Source of the DNA: Hygrophila difformis
Lineage: Eukaryota > Streptophyta > Magnoliopsida > Lamiales > Acanthaceae
NCBI GenBank assembly: GCA_030278955.1
Contig: JAOANR010000006.1
Location: 56,944,915 to 57,008,914, forward strand
DNA length: 64,000 nt
Direction: 5' to 3'
Numbering within the stretch: position 1 is the first letter of the stretch; each line of letters begins with the position of its first letter. Made by a program: the position numbers and the translations under genes. Positions 10,175-20,551 of this stretch are shown here, in pieces. The notes under the pieces were generated by a model. That model saw only the letters and a program-made list of their open reading frames with translations, searched no databases and was not told where the DNA came from.

Positions 10175-11111
10175 ATGGCGAGCAACAACCCGTAAGCTCT
10201 CCGTTCATTCTTCACCGCATTTCTTCCTGATGTTTCAAGTTTTTACATTATGCATCATAATGTTTTACTCATACTAGGGTTTAAGTTTTTCATTTCGTGT
10301 AAATTCTCTTCATCCATTCTCATTCTCCCCTAATTGGAAAACTTAGAGTATAATTTCAACTGATCTTTCTTCTTTAAAATTCGATTAAATAACAGTGAGG
10401 AGCAGGCTTCTGAGTCCTCTGCTTTACACCTGACTGATCTTCCATTGGATGTCCTTGGGGAGATTCTGTCACGAGTAGGGCAGAGCAGCTTTGAAGATTT
10501 GCTCAAGTGCAAACAAATCTATTCAACATTTACAATAGTCTCAAAATACCCTACTATTCTCCAGAGATTTAACGTAGGATCCGGCCTTTAAAAGAATCTC
10601 TAATGAATCTACTGGTAAAATCAAGTTTTTACATGCCTGTAGAGAGGCTAAGAATCATATTCTGAACCTACCAAAGGCTTTGGAACTGTTTACACAAGGG
10701 AAAGGATTCAAGGCATTCCAGATCCTGGATGAAGGAATAGAAGATAACTTCAAGATTTCTCAATATTTTAAAGCTTTATGTTGTTTAAGTAGAACTTCTA
10801 GAGAAGAAATAGATGCAGGACTTCGCTTAATTAGTCCAATCCTAAGTGATAGATTGAACAGCTATGAGTTTAGATATAATCTTCTCACCCTACTTTCAGA
10901 ATGGGAATATGTTCCGAATCCATTTTTAGGGCAGAAAAAGGGGGAATTTTGTATTATAGAAGTTCATGATCAGGAAACCCTCCATAGGCCATTATACTTT
11001 AACTATACAGCCGATCAGGTCAGTTATCTCTGTTGTGACACAAATAGAGCCATAGCTGATTTTAGGATAGCAGCAGGGGAGAACTATGACAACTATAACA
11101 TTAATGAATAA
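10175..11111 (+). pseudogene. F-box-like gene copy C (two exons, frameshifted)
   Basis: Exon 1 is 10175-10191 (MASNN plus two bases, donor CC|GTAAGC). Exon 2 starts at 10396 after AAATAACAG. The join reads MASNNPEEQASESSALHLTD and then an F-box (LPLDVLGEILSRVG). A frame change near 10580-10589 ends that frame at TAA 10589-10591, and the homologous protein continues in the next frame (FLHACREAKNHIL, AFQILDEGIEDNF, NPFLGQ, Cys, LCC) to TAA 11109-11111. Exon 1 has the same length and phase as that of copy B, so the two are true duplicates. Its first exon may also serve D and E (see findings). The function would be as for copy B if intact. Confidence 0.72.
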
Positions 11112-11302
11112 GTTTTTGGATGAAGGAGGAAGAGATTGATGCATGTGACATGTCTTCTAATTTTTTACTTTGAAACTGTCACTAGATCAGATCTTTTGTA
11201 TTATGTAATGCAGCCTGATTTTGATAATAAAATCTAATCTCATTACTGCATAAATGTTGAGTTTAACTCTTAATTCTGTGTTTTTCCTCCTTTTCTTTTC
11301 AG
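11112..11302 (+). other. 3' region of copy C and splice acceptor of copy D
   Basis: It contains AATAAAA (about 11226) as a possible poly(A) signal, and a pyrimidine-rich tract ending TTTTCTTTTCAG at 11302. No exon 1-like sequence occurs in these 191 bases. Confidence 0.5.
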
Positions 11303-12056
11303 AAATGTCGAAAACCCTCAACTCTTGGAAACTCAAATACTTGATTTACCAACTGAGTTATTGGGAGACATTCTGTCAAGATTAGGAACGGAGAGCATAA
11401 AGGCACTCTTTAGAGCATCTGAAACTTCTAAGCAATTCTTCTCAGCAAGCAGATCATCGTTAGCTCTAAAGAGAGCTAATTTGGAAACTTGTGCTGTTTG
11501 GAGAGGAGATGCTTACCCAAGTAACCAGGTCAAATTCATTAAAGGATGTCAGGATGCAGACAATTATATGTTTAATATTGTGCCTGCATAGATAGCCTTT
11601 GTGGAGGATAAAAATGAGGAAAAAGCTTATGAAATTCTTAAGCCCGGATTAGATGATAAACACAAACCAACTACTTTTATAAGGTCTCTTTTACTGCTTT
11701 CCAAACAAGATCCGCAGCTGGATGAGGAAGGAATTCAGTTGATTAAATCTGTAACTCAGGATCCTTTTGAGCTACTATTCTTAAAAATGAGTGTTCTGCA
11801 CTGGCTCCTTTATGGTGAAAAGTTCCCAAACCCATTCCTCGATCAAGAGGAAAGGAGTTTTTGTAAGAATCACTCCATTCAAGAGCGACAACAACTACCT
11901 TTCAATGAAAGGATGGAGTGTATTCCATGTGAACTGTTTGATTATCTCAAGCAATACAGAAGAGCAAGTGGAGAACTAGGCATATTATTTGAATGGGAGC
12001 AATGGAACAATGGAGAAGAAGATCAGAATGAAGAAGAACTGCTAGAATTAGAATAA
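11303..12056 (+). pseudogene. F-box-like gene copy D (exon 2 only, one stop codon)
   Basis: The coding frame begins exactly at the acceptor TTTTCAG|A in phase 2, like exon 2 of copies B and C, reading NVENPQLLETQ and then an F-box (LPTELLGDILSRLG). TAG at 11589-11591 interrupts it before FVEDKNEEKAYEILKPG. The frame is then open to TAA 12054-12056, with NPFLDQ, Cys and CIPC. By eye it is closest to copy B, roughly half identical. No first exon precedes it: it has either lost its exon 1 or depends on an upstream one. The acidic C-terminal tail (EEDQNEEELLELE) is longer than in the other copies. Confidence 0.7.
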
Positions 12057-12218
12057 TTTAGAAATCAAGCGATTCATAGTTTCTTTGCTTGTAATCTTTT
12101 GTGCTTTTTGTCTTGGGACAAAGAATTATATGGATGACTCAAAACTGTACATCCCTTTTCCATTAATGAATTGCATTCTCTAGTTTTTAATTCTATTATC
12201 GTTTTTAATCTTATTCAG

Positions 12219-12966
12219 CTATGAAATTGGAACTTCATCAAAGCAACCAAGGACTTCAATAAAGAAATCTGGATCGGGGGAAACTCAGATCACAGATCTT
12301 CCTTATGAGATTCTTGGAAACATTTTATCAAGATTGGCATTTGACCACCTTGAGACTGTCTTTAACTGTAAACTAGTCTGCAAAGAGCTCGAAAAGGCTA
12401 CTCATCATCCGTTAGTCTTGAAAAAGGCTTCTCTTGAAGACTTTTCAGCATGGGGATGGGGAACTTTTGAAGAGACACAAAGCGTTTTCCTTGAAAGCTG
12501 CAAAAATGCAGGAAATTGGATGTACCAGTTACATGAGGCATTGCGTTTGTTCGTTAAAGACAAGAATGAACAAGCAGCATTTGAACTCTTAAAACCTGCA
12601 ATCACTGATAATCACCCTCCCTCCATTTATGTAAAATCTCTTATGCTCTTAAGTAAGGATGAAAGGGAAGAACAAGAGAAGGGAATTTGGCTCTTCGCTC
12701 CTCTGTGCAAGAATAGACGAAGACTCAAGGATCTTCGACTTCAAGTCAGAGGGTGGCTATCAAGTTATGAGGAATTTATATCACCCTTTCAAGGACAACC
12801 TAAGAAGAGACTTTGTGACCTTAGGAGCTATTATGATAACAATCACGGTCCTTCAAGGAATACCTATGGAGTCGTGTCAATTTACTGTATGAGGTGCTTA
12901 GTCTCTGAGCATTGTAATCTTTTCCTCAGATTTGGAATTGAGGCAGAGACACCTCCTCATTTGTAA
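12219..12966 (+). CDS. F-box-like protein copy E (exon 2, open, no own first exon)
   Basis: It starts at acceptor CTTATTCAG|C (12218/12219) in the same phase 2 as copies B to D and is open for 248 codons to TAA 12964-12966. A Ser/Lys-rich lead (YEIGTSSKQPRTS) precedes the F-box (LPYEILGNILSRLA), then CKNAGNWMYQL, AFELLKPAITDNHPPS, and the C-terminal SPFQGQ, Cys and CMRC. There is no ATG between the acceptor and the F-box in this frame, so translation from the full F-box needs an upstream exon or a non-ATG start. It is undamaged. Role inferred: SCF adaptor. Confidence 0.65.
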
Positions 12967-13287
12967 TTGATAGGTTGAATGTCATAAGAAACACCATGCT
13001 TTGTAATTCCATATTATGAATCTAATGAATTCTATGTTTTGCTTTTGATTAATGATGTTTTGAATTTAAGTTTTCTGCTATTTTCTGCATTTAAGTAGAC
13101 TTAGTCAGCATTGAAATCTTCACACTTAGAGCAAATCTCTAAATGTGAGTATGGTGATATCATGGATAGAATGATGAATATAAAAAGGAAAATCTGGTAT
13201 TATGCTTCTTTTTATCATCTGCACATTTAGAGTCAATATGGTGACATTAACTGACCAGTTTGTTCTCATTTCTTAAGGATTCATAAG
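12967..13287 (+). other. Spacer between copy E and the large ORF
   Basis: This is 321 bp, A/T-rich, with no gene. A pyrimidine-rich stretch ending CTCATTTCTTAAG (about 13279) lies 8 bp before the ATG of the next ORF and could be a splice acceptor. Confidence 0.3.
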
Positions 13288-16200
13288 ATGACCTATGAAG
13301 AACTTCAAGCTCGAAGTATAGAATCGGATAAGAAAGAAAAATCATTCTTGGCAAAGGTGAAAACAGTTAACATGGTAGAAACTATTCGGAAAAGTGGTGG
13401 ATGGACAGGAATGCAAATTTCACCTCCAGACTTTTATATCAATCCATTCATGTTTCAACATATACCGGACAAGGAAAAGGAATCGTTGAGGATTGATTTA
13501 GAAGAAGCATTCTGGAATAAGATGAATAGATTTTGGGATGATCAAATGATAATTCTGATCAATGACAGGCATCTGCCTAATGAAATCAGACTGGAAAGAC
13601 TTTTGGAAAGGGAAAGGAAGTGCATGGCTGAGTGGAATCAGGAATGCTACAGAATTATCAATCCGAAAGATCAAACAGGGCTGGAGTTGGATTACTTTGA
13701 TCCTCAACCACTACCAAAATATGTGAAGCGACTCACCAAATATTGCTGCAAACTTAATGAAATCCGGAATGCTAGTGTCTATGATGCTCAGCAGGCACTC
13801 CCTGCATACATGCCTCCAACATTCCTGAACAAGAAGGGACCCGTTGAACAGAATTTCTTGACAAATCTGGCCCTGGATAGGATTATTGATGCTCGGATCA
13901 ACTTAAGACATGACCTAGAGCCCTATTTCAAGAAAGCTAAACAAGGTAAGACGGTATGGAAAGATGTCCTTAGAATTATTCAGGAAGCTAGAAATAGCTG
14001 GATCAGGTATATGAATAACTGGTCTAAAGGGGCAGATCTAAGGAAAAGGATTCTTAAACCAGGGTTGATAAGGAAACCTGATGAGGAATTTCCTTTGGAG
14101 GAGTTTGCTGATTTGATACCAGAGCAGCGAGCATGGATTAAGGATGCAGAGGAGAGAGAAGCTGAGAGATCAGGCAAAAACATCAAGCAGAGATCAGATG
14201 CAAAACAGACACCACAAAATATAGTAAGGAATATTTTCAGAGAATCTGTTGTTAATGAAGGACTGGAACCTATAGCAAATTTCAGAAAGGTTTCAGCCCC
14301 ATCAATAACACCAGCAGATGCAGATCTTCTCATTACGGATAGACCCAACAAGATCATGAAGAGATTACCTCCAACTCTCCAACAGGAAGTTCATGGATAT
14401 GTTCAGGAGAGAAAGAAAGAATTCATTGAGAAGTATGTCATGTATGATGCTATGTGCAGGGAAAATGCATACAAGGAGCATAGACCCTATACTGATCAAA
14501 CACAAGGAAGAATTCAGCAGGTAATTATTGATGATTGGGATGCATGGAATGAGAAATATCTGAATAGAAAGGGAATGAATGTCATGCTGAAGGGATTGGG
14601 CAAGAATTTCTATGTCAAGAAGCACGATTCAGATGAAGACAGCACAGATGATGAGCAAAGAATTGAGAAGATGAGAGTAGTTGATGAGGTCACAACTATT
14701 GTGGGAGAAAAGAATGAAGAGAATGATGAAATCCATCCGATTCTGCAAGAAAGTATGGATTGCTATTATGCAAACAAACAAAAGGCAGATCGTGAATGGG
14801 AGGAACTCATGAGAACTCAAGACAAGAAAGGTAAAAAGAAAGTATCCACCAAAAAGAGGAAGTCACACAATCTCAGTTCAAGCACTTCAGATGAAGTACC
14901 AACAGCTAAGAAAAGGACTGGGAGGAAGGTGGAGACAAGCAGATCTAAGGAGACTAGCCGAATTCCAAAGAAGAGGAAGAATGAAGATGACCTGGCAGCC
15001 AAGGAAATTTTGGACTTGAAAAAGGACTTGATGGACGAAGATGTTGAGATTCTACAATCAGCCCAAGAAAAGAAAGAAGTTGTTACCTATAAAAGGAGAG
15101 GAAAGTTACCCTCTAATCAGAAGGAGACTGATCCTGAAGAACTTAAGCAGCAAGGGTCTTTTCTGGAGAATGTAGAACAATTGGAAATCACTCTTGATAA
15201 AGAAAAGCAACAAGAAAAAGAACCTGAAAAACCTGTTAAGAAATTCAGGATAAAGATGAAAGCCAGGAAGCCTAAGTATGTGGTACCTGACACCAGTTCT
15301 GAGGAAGAAAAAGTCGAACCAACTCTAGGGATAGTTCCCTACACAGAGAGGTTGGAGCTCACTCCTTATACTAATTTGGAAGTGGGAGATATAGATCCAG
15401 AAGGCTGGAGAGCATGTATTGAAGAACATCAACCTGATGAACAAGGATCAACTAAACCGAGCACTGATCTCCAACAGGTTCAGATTGCTGAAAAAGATGA
15501 TAGAGAAGAGCAGGATGAAGATCAGCAAGCTCAGGTTAACAGGGATCTTATTCAAAGTCAGATTGATTTACAAGGATTTTCAGGAAAAGAATCTGAACAA
15601 GATTTACCACCAGAACAAGCTGCAGATGAGCAAGAATTTGTGAATCAAATTGAGAAATCAGTGGCGGACACATTTCAGGAACAGTCACTTGAAGATTTAC
15701 AAACTTTTGAAGATATGAACTTGCATGGAACTACAGTAGGGAACATGACTTACTCTCTGAAAGGACTGATTAAAAAGTTCAGAAAATTGGCTAGAGAAGG
15801 AGGGAATGCACGCACTTCAGTAGAACAAGCAAGTGAATATGCAGCTAAACTTGAGTCAGAATTAGAGGAAATCCAACAACAAATAAATTCTGACCAAGTA
15901 GTGGAACCATCTCCATTAGCAATTCAAGCTTATGAAGAAGAAGTGCAGAGGAATGAAACTCAAGAAGCTCAGCAGAGAAAATATTTTGTGGAAGACACTG
16001 TTAGTCAATATCTTAGAACACAGACGAATGCTGAAAATCAAATGAATCAATGGCTCCTACCACCTCAAGTCAGGGATGAAGTAATTCAGAGAGCAATTGC
16101 AAGGATGAATGATCCTGAATGGGCCGCAGAACAGAAGAAGAAAGCAGAAGAATATTTTGGAATCGAAGGATTTCTAGATTCAGAACCTACTGCTGTTCCA

Positions 16201-17925
16201 CTTTTACTAAACGAACCTGTACAGGAAGATCCCACAGAGATCTTAAATCAGCATAGCCTGGAAGTTACTGAGAAGGTAGATACCAGCACGTCATTGATAC
16301 ATGATTCAGGTATAGGCAATTCACAACATGATGACACTGATAGAGTCCAAGAAGAGCATCCGGAGCCTGACCATGAACAAGACCCAGAACAAGTTCATGA
16401 AGAAAACGTGGAACCTGCTCAAGAAGGAGGTCAAACAGAAGAAGGAAATAAGAATGCTGGGGATGAGCAGGAAGAAGCACAAGAATCCGAGGGAAATGAA
16501 TCAGATACATCTGAAGGATCGTCCCCCGGAAAAGATGTTCCAGAATTGCTACCTTTGAGTTATTGGGGGAAGAATAGTCCAAAGGTGAGGTTGTCAATCC
16601 CTGATAGCATTGAAAAGAGGACTGAATTCACAGAAGAAGAAATCAAGGTTAAGTTTAATGGAAGAAAGGAGGCATTGGAGAACTACTTGGGGATGTCCAA
16701 AATGATTGTTCCGGACAAAGGATTTCATCCCAAGTGGCTGGATCATAAGTGTATCAGCTACTGGAGGAGGATCAATGAATGGGACATTTTCATGAGACAT
16801 AATAACAAATGTGGTTATGTGGAACTGACCAGGGAGTTCTACGCTAACTTTGATGTTGAGGCAGAAACAACATGGATTAGAGGGAAAACAGTGCAAGTCA
16901 CTGTGGAAACTCTAAATGATCTGATACAGGCACCTTTGTTAGAACAGCCAGAAGTTAAGTCTGAGGTTCTTTTGAGGAAGAAAACTCAAGGAAATAAACT
17001 TGTTAATGCTAGAAAAATGGCACTAGGATTCTGTTCAACACACAGAGGAACTGAGCAGAATAAGATTCCATTGAAGAATTTGAAGCCTGAATATCTGCCA
17101 ACACTTGATTTCTATTATTCAAAGCTCAGACCCACCACAAATTTTCAAGGACCTTCAGCCGGAACTTTCGAGGGGTTTGCATTGTTATGGTCAGGAAGGA
17201 AATGCAGTGCTGCACACCATGTCCTCAATGTCATTAAGTCAAGAGTTGGAGAAGATGCAGCATTGGCTTATCCAAATTTAATCAGAAGACTCTGTGAGAA
17301 ACAAGGAGTTTCAATCACGCCATTTTTACCAGAGATCATAAAGATAGATCCTCCTATTCCATTACCAGAAGACACTTTGAGGGGAGAGTTGGTTTACCAA
17401 ATGCCAGATTTAGAGGAACAAATTTCCGAGGGATCAGGATCGAAGGTGCCATCTCCTAAGACAAAAATGGTCAATCTTCCTTCAAAATCAAGATCATATC
17501 AGTCAAGAGCCACAGTGAAAAGGACAAAGACTGTAGCTCCATCTCCTGCATTGAATCCTATTCCAGAAGATGAGGAGTTTGAGAACACTTCTGCACCATC
17601 TCAACCTTTGAGACAACCAATGAGGAACACAGTATCTGTGGATGAATCTCAGAATATGAGTACTTCAATCCAAAGTTTTGCACAGTCCATGGAGATGCTA
17701 GTGAAAACTATGTCAGAAGACAAGCATGTTCAAAGAGAAATGGAGCAGAAGAGGATTGAACTTGAGCATGTTAGGATTCAAACTGAAGAAAAACTCAGGA
17801 AAGAGGAGATGGAGAGGCAAGAAAAGATAAGGAAGGAAGAATGGGATAGACAGGAAAGAATGAGAAGGGAAGAAATGGAAAGATTTGAAAGGTTGAGAAG
17901 AGAAGAACTTGAAGAAAGAAGATAG
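13288..17925 (+). CDS. Large element-encoded protein (1545 aa) with plant-transposon-protein-like domain
   Basis: From ATG 13288 the frame is open for 1545 codons to TAG 17923-17925. The same frame then continues for 48 sense codons to TGA 18070-18072, so the TAG may be a late nonsense mutation. The N-terminal third is a helical, Trp-rich region that I do not recognise. Residues about 510-560 hold several basic nuclear-localisation-like runs (KKGKKKVSTKKRKS, PKKRKNE). A very acidic Gln/Glu-rich middle follows. Residues about 1090-1350 (YLGMSKMIV, ELTREFYANF, VRGK-like WIRGKTVQV) resemble the putative plant transposon protein/Athila ORF-1 domain found near Athila-type elements. The C-terminus is a charged single helix (REEMERFERLRREELEERR). 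There is no transmembrane segment, so it is not a typical env-like protein. Its function is unknown. Confidence 0.72.
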   Translation: MTYEELQARSIESDKKEKSFLAKVKTVNMVETIRKSGGWTGMQISPPDFYINPFMFQHIPDKEKESLRIDLEEAFWNKMNRFWDDQMIILINDRHLPNEIRLERLLERERKCMAEWNQECYRIINPKDQTGLELDYFDPQPLPKYVKRLTKYCCKLNEIRNASVYDAQQALPAYMPPTFLNKKGPVEQNFLTNLALDRIIDARINLRHDLEPYFKKAKQGKTVWKDVLRIIQEARNSWIRYMNNWSKGADLRKRILKPGLIRKPDEEFPLEEFADLIPEQRAWIKDAEEREAERSGKNIKQRSDAKQTPQNIVRNIFRESVVNEGLEPIANFRKVSAPSITPADADLLITDRPNKIMKRLPPTLQQEVHGYVQERKKEFIEKYVMYDAMCRENAYKEHRPYTDQTQGRIQQVIIDDWDAWNEKYLNRKGMNVMLKGLGKNFYVKKHDSDEDSTDDEQRIEKMRVVDEVTTIVGEKNEENDEIHPILQESMDCYYANKQKADREWEELMRTQDKKGKKKVSTKKRKSHNLSSSTSDEVPTAKKRTGRKVETSRSKETSRIPKKRKNEDDLAAKEILDLKKDLMDEDVEILQSAQEKKEVVTYKRRGKLPSNQKETDPEELKQQGSFLENVEQLEITLDKEKQQEKEPEKPVKKFRIKMKARKPKYVVPDTSSEEEKVEPTLGIVPYTERLELTPYTNLEVGDIDPEGWRACIEEHQPDEQGSTKPSTDLQQVQIAEKDDREEQDEDQQAQVNRDLIQSQIDLQGFSGKESEQDLPPEQAADEQEFVNQIEKSVADTFQEQSLEDLQTFEDMNLHGTTVGNMTYSLKGLIKKFRKLAREGGNARTSVEQASEYAAKLESELEEIQQQINSDQVVEPSPLAIQAYEEEVQRNETQEAQQRKYFVEDTVSQYLRTQTNAENQMNQWLLPPQVRDEVIQRAIARMNDPEWAAEQKKKAEEYFGIEGFLDSEPTAVPLLLNEPVQEDPTEILNQHSLEVTEKVDTSTSLIHDSGIGNSQHDDTDRVQEEHPEPDHEQDPEQVHEENVEPAQEGGQTEEGNKNAGDEQEEAQESEGNESDTSEGSSPGKDVPELLPLSYWGKNSPKVRLSIPDSIEKRTEFTEEEIKVKFNGRKEALENYLGMSKMIVPDKGFHPKWLDHKCISYWRRINEWDIFMRHNNKCGYVELTREFYANFDVEAETTWIRGKTVQVTVETLNDLIQAPLLEQPEVKSEVLLRKKTQGNKLVNARKMALGFCSTHRGTEQNKIPLKNLKPEYLPTLDFYYSKLRPTTNFQGPSAGTFEGFALLWSGRKCSAAHHVLNVIKSRVGEDAALAYPNLIRRLCEKQGVSITPFLPEIIKIDPPIPLPEDTLRGELVYQMPDLEEQISEGSGSKVPSPKTKMVNLPSKSRSYQSRATVKRTKTVAPSPALNPIPEDEEFENTSAPSQPLRQPMRNTVSVDESQNMSTSIQSFAQSMEMLVKTMSEDKHVQREMEQKRIELEHVRIQTEEKLRKEEMERQEKIRKEEWDRQERMRREEMERFERLRREELEERR

Positions 17926-18667
17926 GAACGAGAAAGGGATATGGAGCTGAGGAGACAGGAGCAGTATAATAGTACGAGATTGGTAGACATCCTTGCCAAC
18001 CTAGTCTCGGATCTAAAGAAATCTCCATCCATACCACCCAAAGATCCAGACAATGATGCAGGACCATCCTGAGATCACAGGGGAGTTTTCTGAAACCTTC
18101 TTCTTCTTTTTAATTGCAGTCTCTTTTTCTTTATTTCTTTCCTGTTTCCATTTATTCTGATATAACTTAGGATAGAATTAATATGAAGTTGTATCATAGG
18201 ATTGAATTTCAGTTATTAAAAAAAAAAAAAAAAAAAAAACTCAAGGAGGCTAATAAACTGATGAAGGAATAGAAGATGAGTTTTAAAGTGGTTCCTGTGG
18301 AGACTTCTATTTTATAGATTTTCACTGCAAGCATGAGCCGCTCTTGAAAACTGTTTTTAGCTGTAAGCTCTGAAATTGATTGATGTCATTACTGGATAAA
18401 TAGTTTGAAGGTTTTATGATTATATTAACCTTAGTGATTTGCATACTATAAACAACAACTGCACAAGGTTAAGAGGATTGATCTAATCTAGTCTCTCTTG
18501 GAAGATGAGTGTGCATATTGAGTTAAAAAAAGAGAGAGAAAAAGAGAGCAAGGGAAATTTCAGAAACAGACGTGGTAAAATAATGTGGATATAAGTAGCT
18601 GGCACAGCTGTCCCTCTGATTTATAAGTTGAAAAACTTTAAAAAAGCAGAATCAAGGGCAGGGGAGT
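17926..18667 (+). other. 3' internal tail: read-through codons, poly(A), purine tracts
   Basis: After the in-frame extension to 18072 there is no ORF. An A tract (about 18218-18239), a purine run (about 18524-18556, AAAAAAAGAGAGAGAAAAAG) and AAGGGCAGGGGAG (18653-18666) are polypurine-like. The last directly precedes the proposed LTR start. Confidence 0.5.
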
Positions 18668-19466
18668 TGAAGTTTCATCTGCAATGTCAGGCCATGCGAC
18701 TCCTCCTAATAATGTGAAACCAAGCTATTGAAAGCCACGGAAGGCCACCCCTTGATAAAAAAAAAAAAAGAAAGAGAGAGTGTATTTTATTTAAGAATAC
18801 AAGATATGCACATGAGTTGGACAGGATTGAGCGTGAGAAGAGAAGTCTGACTAACTAAGGAGCAGAACAATAATTCACATAAATGCAAATCACTTTTGTT
18901 AATGTTTTCATGAAACCTGGTGAATTTAAAGTCAGGTATGAAGCATCAATCAGTTGAAAGAGTTAAGCTTGAGATAGTTGGAAAAGAGAAGGTAGTGATC
19001 CAGTGGAATCTTACATGAACATCTAAATCCCGGAAGCCACTAATTGGACTTATTCTTTGAAACTTTACAAGTTTCTTACCACTTGAGGACAAGTGCTTCT
19101 AAATTATGACAGCCTTTTATGACTGTCATTTGCGTCCAATTTAGTGTCGTAATGATGTTCTTTTGTTCTTAATTCCATTGATTTTTGATGAATAATCATA
19201 GAGGATCAGAAAAGATGGAAGAAGAATCATAATTGTGAAGAAGTTGGAATTACACTGAAAATGGCTTGAAATTCTAAGTTTTCTTTGTAAGTCTCGCACG
19301 CTGTGTTTCTATTGAACTGATCCACGCTTTGTCATATTTCAGGAAGTTAAGCTGGGAAGCAGCAGGAAGTGGAAAAGACATAGCGAGGAAAGAAAAGGAA
19401 TGGTGTGAGGGCTTGTGTTCGAAATCAGGAAAAGATTTAAGGAAAATATTCAGATGCTGAAGTTCA

Positions 19467-19634
19467 CGCGATGACTGTTTAACATCGCGAGGAAAAAAGA
19501 TCTGTGCAAGACAGAAAGTTTTATACATCATGGCAAGAAGCAAATTCTTTGGAGAAATTGAAAGACCTCGCCTTGTTGAGAAAGATGATTAAGTTTCTGA
19601 ACTCTCGCTTTGAAGGAACTGGACAAAGCGAGAG
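19467..19634. repeat. LTR hairpins upstream of the TATA box
   Basis: 19467-19489 has perfect arms CGCGATG/CATCGCG. 19602-19634 has perfect 11-bp arms CTCTCGCTTTG/CAAAGCGAGAG with an 11-nt loop. These use the arm sequences seen at 6674-6945. Confidence 0.8.
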
Positions 19635-19693
19635 GAGAGTTATTCTGATGCGAGCGGTTATCATCCAAGACTTAAGCAATTACAACACCCATC

Positions 19694-19701
19694 TATAAAT
19701 A
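19694..19701 (+). promoter_or_regulatory. LTR promoter TATA box
   Basis: TATAAATA is followed about 30 bp on by a GC-richer stretch (CAGCTCAGCAGGCGGGAG), a plausible start of element transcription and of the R region. It divides the LTR into about 1.0 kb of U3 and 2.7 kb of R/U5. Confidence 0.6.
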
Positions 19702-20551
19702 AGACCCTTGGGGGAATCAGCTCAGCAGGCGGGAGATTGAAGAGAATAGCTCGATTTTACTCTCCAGTCCACTTTTAGAATTTAGTAGGTAGGTTAGGAT
19801 TTAATTTTCTCTGCAATTTACTTTGAGTTCTTCAGATTTGTAATTCGATTTCGTAGTAGATTTCTTTAAGAATAGTTGTTAGATTAGCTTGAGGATATCC
19901 TGGAAGGAGAGTTGCTTTTGGATCGCTTGTTCATCCATCACGACGATCATCATCTAAACTTCCGACTTGTTCGCTCATCTTTGCATTATTCTGATTGCAA
20001 TCAGATTTCCAGGTGTATTCGTTTTTAATTCTTTGTTATTCGAGATACATGAAGAATGATCAGTTATCAGATTGTGTATTTCTTATCTTTCTGGTTTTCA
20101 TTTCTTAATTCTGTTTCAGAAGAGTATAAACCTCAATTTCGATATTCAACTTTGGATTTTGCATCATATCTCTAATTCGATTCTCGAAAATCATAACACT
20201 TCCACATCTTTAATTCGTAAATTTTTCGTTCCAATTGCACAAGAAGTTTGGATATTGTAACCGAGTTAGGTATGATTTGGCAGAATTATGAATTCATTTG
20301 ATTTTCTGTCGATATTATGTTATGATCACAAAATAAGAGGAGAATCATAGTGTTTAATGTTCAGAACTTCAAAAGGTTCCTAGAGACCCATGCAGTGTTA
20401 ATCATCGCTTGATAATCTTTAAGAATTAATAATTCTAAGTTCATGAATTTGGATGCAAAAGGTTCTGTATTCATGATTTTCAAAATGGAAATCCCAGAAG
20501 GTAGTTATGACAGTTATAAACTCTGATCATTTACTTCACATAAGGATAAAC

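Noticed and set aside
7173..12966. The F-box cluster as ordinary host DNA lying between two separate retroelement fragments
   Set aside because: The flanking LTR parts are about 99 percent identical, same-strand, and joined to a correct primer site on one side. The LTR hairpin family also occurs just before the cluster. A single element is simpler, though later insertion of the cluster is not excluded.
18781..18790. TGTATTTTAT after an A/G tract as the 3' LTR start
   Set aside because: Possible, but its start does not mirror the LTR end AAGCTTCA, whereas TGAAGTTT at 18668 does. Kept as the alternative.
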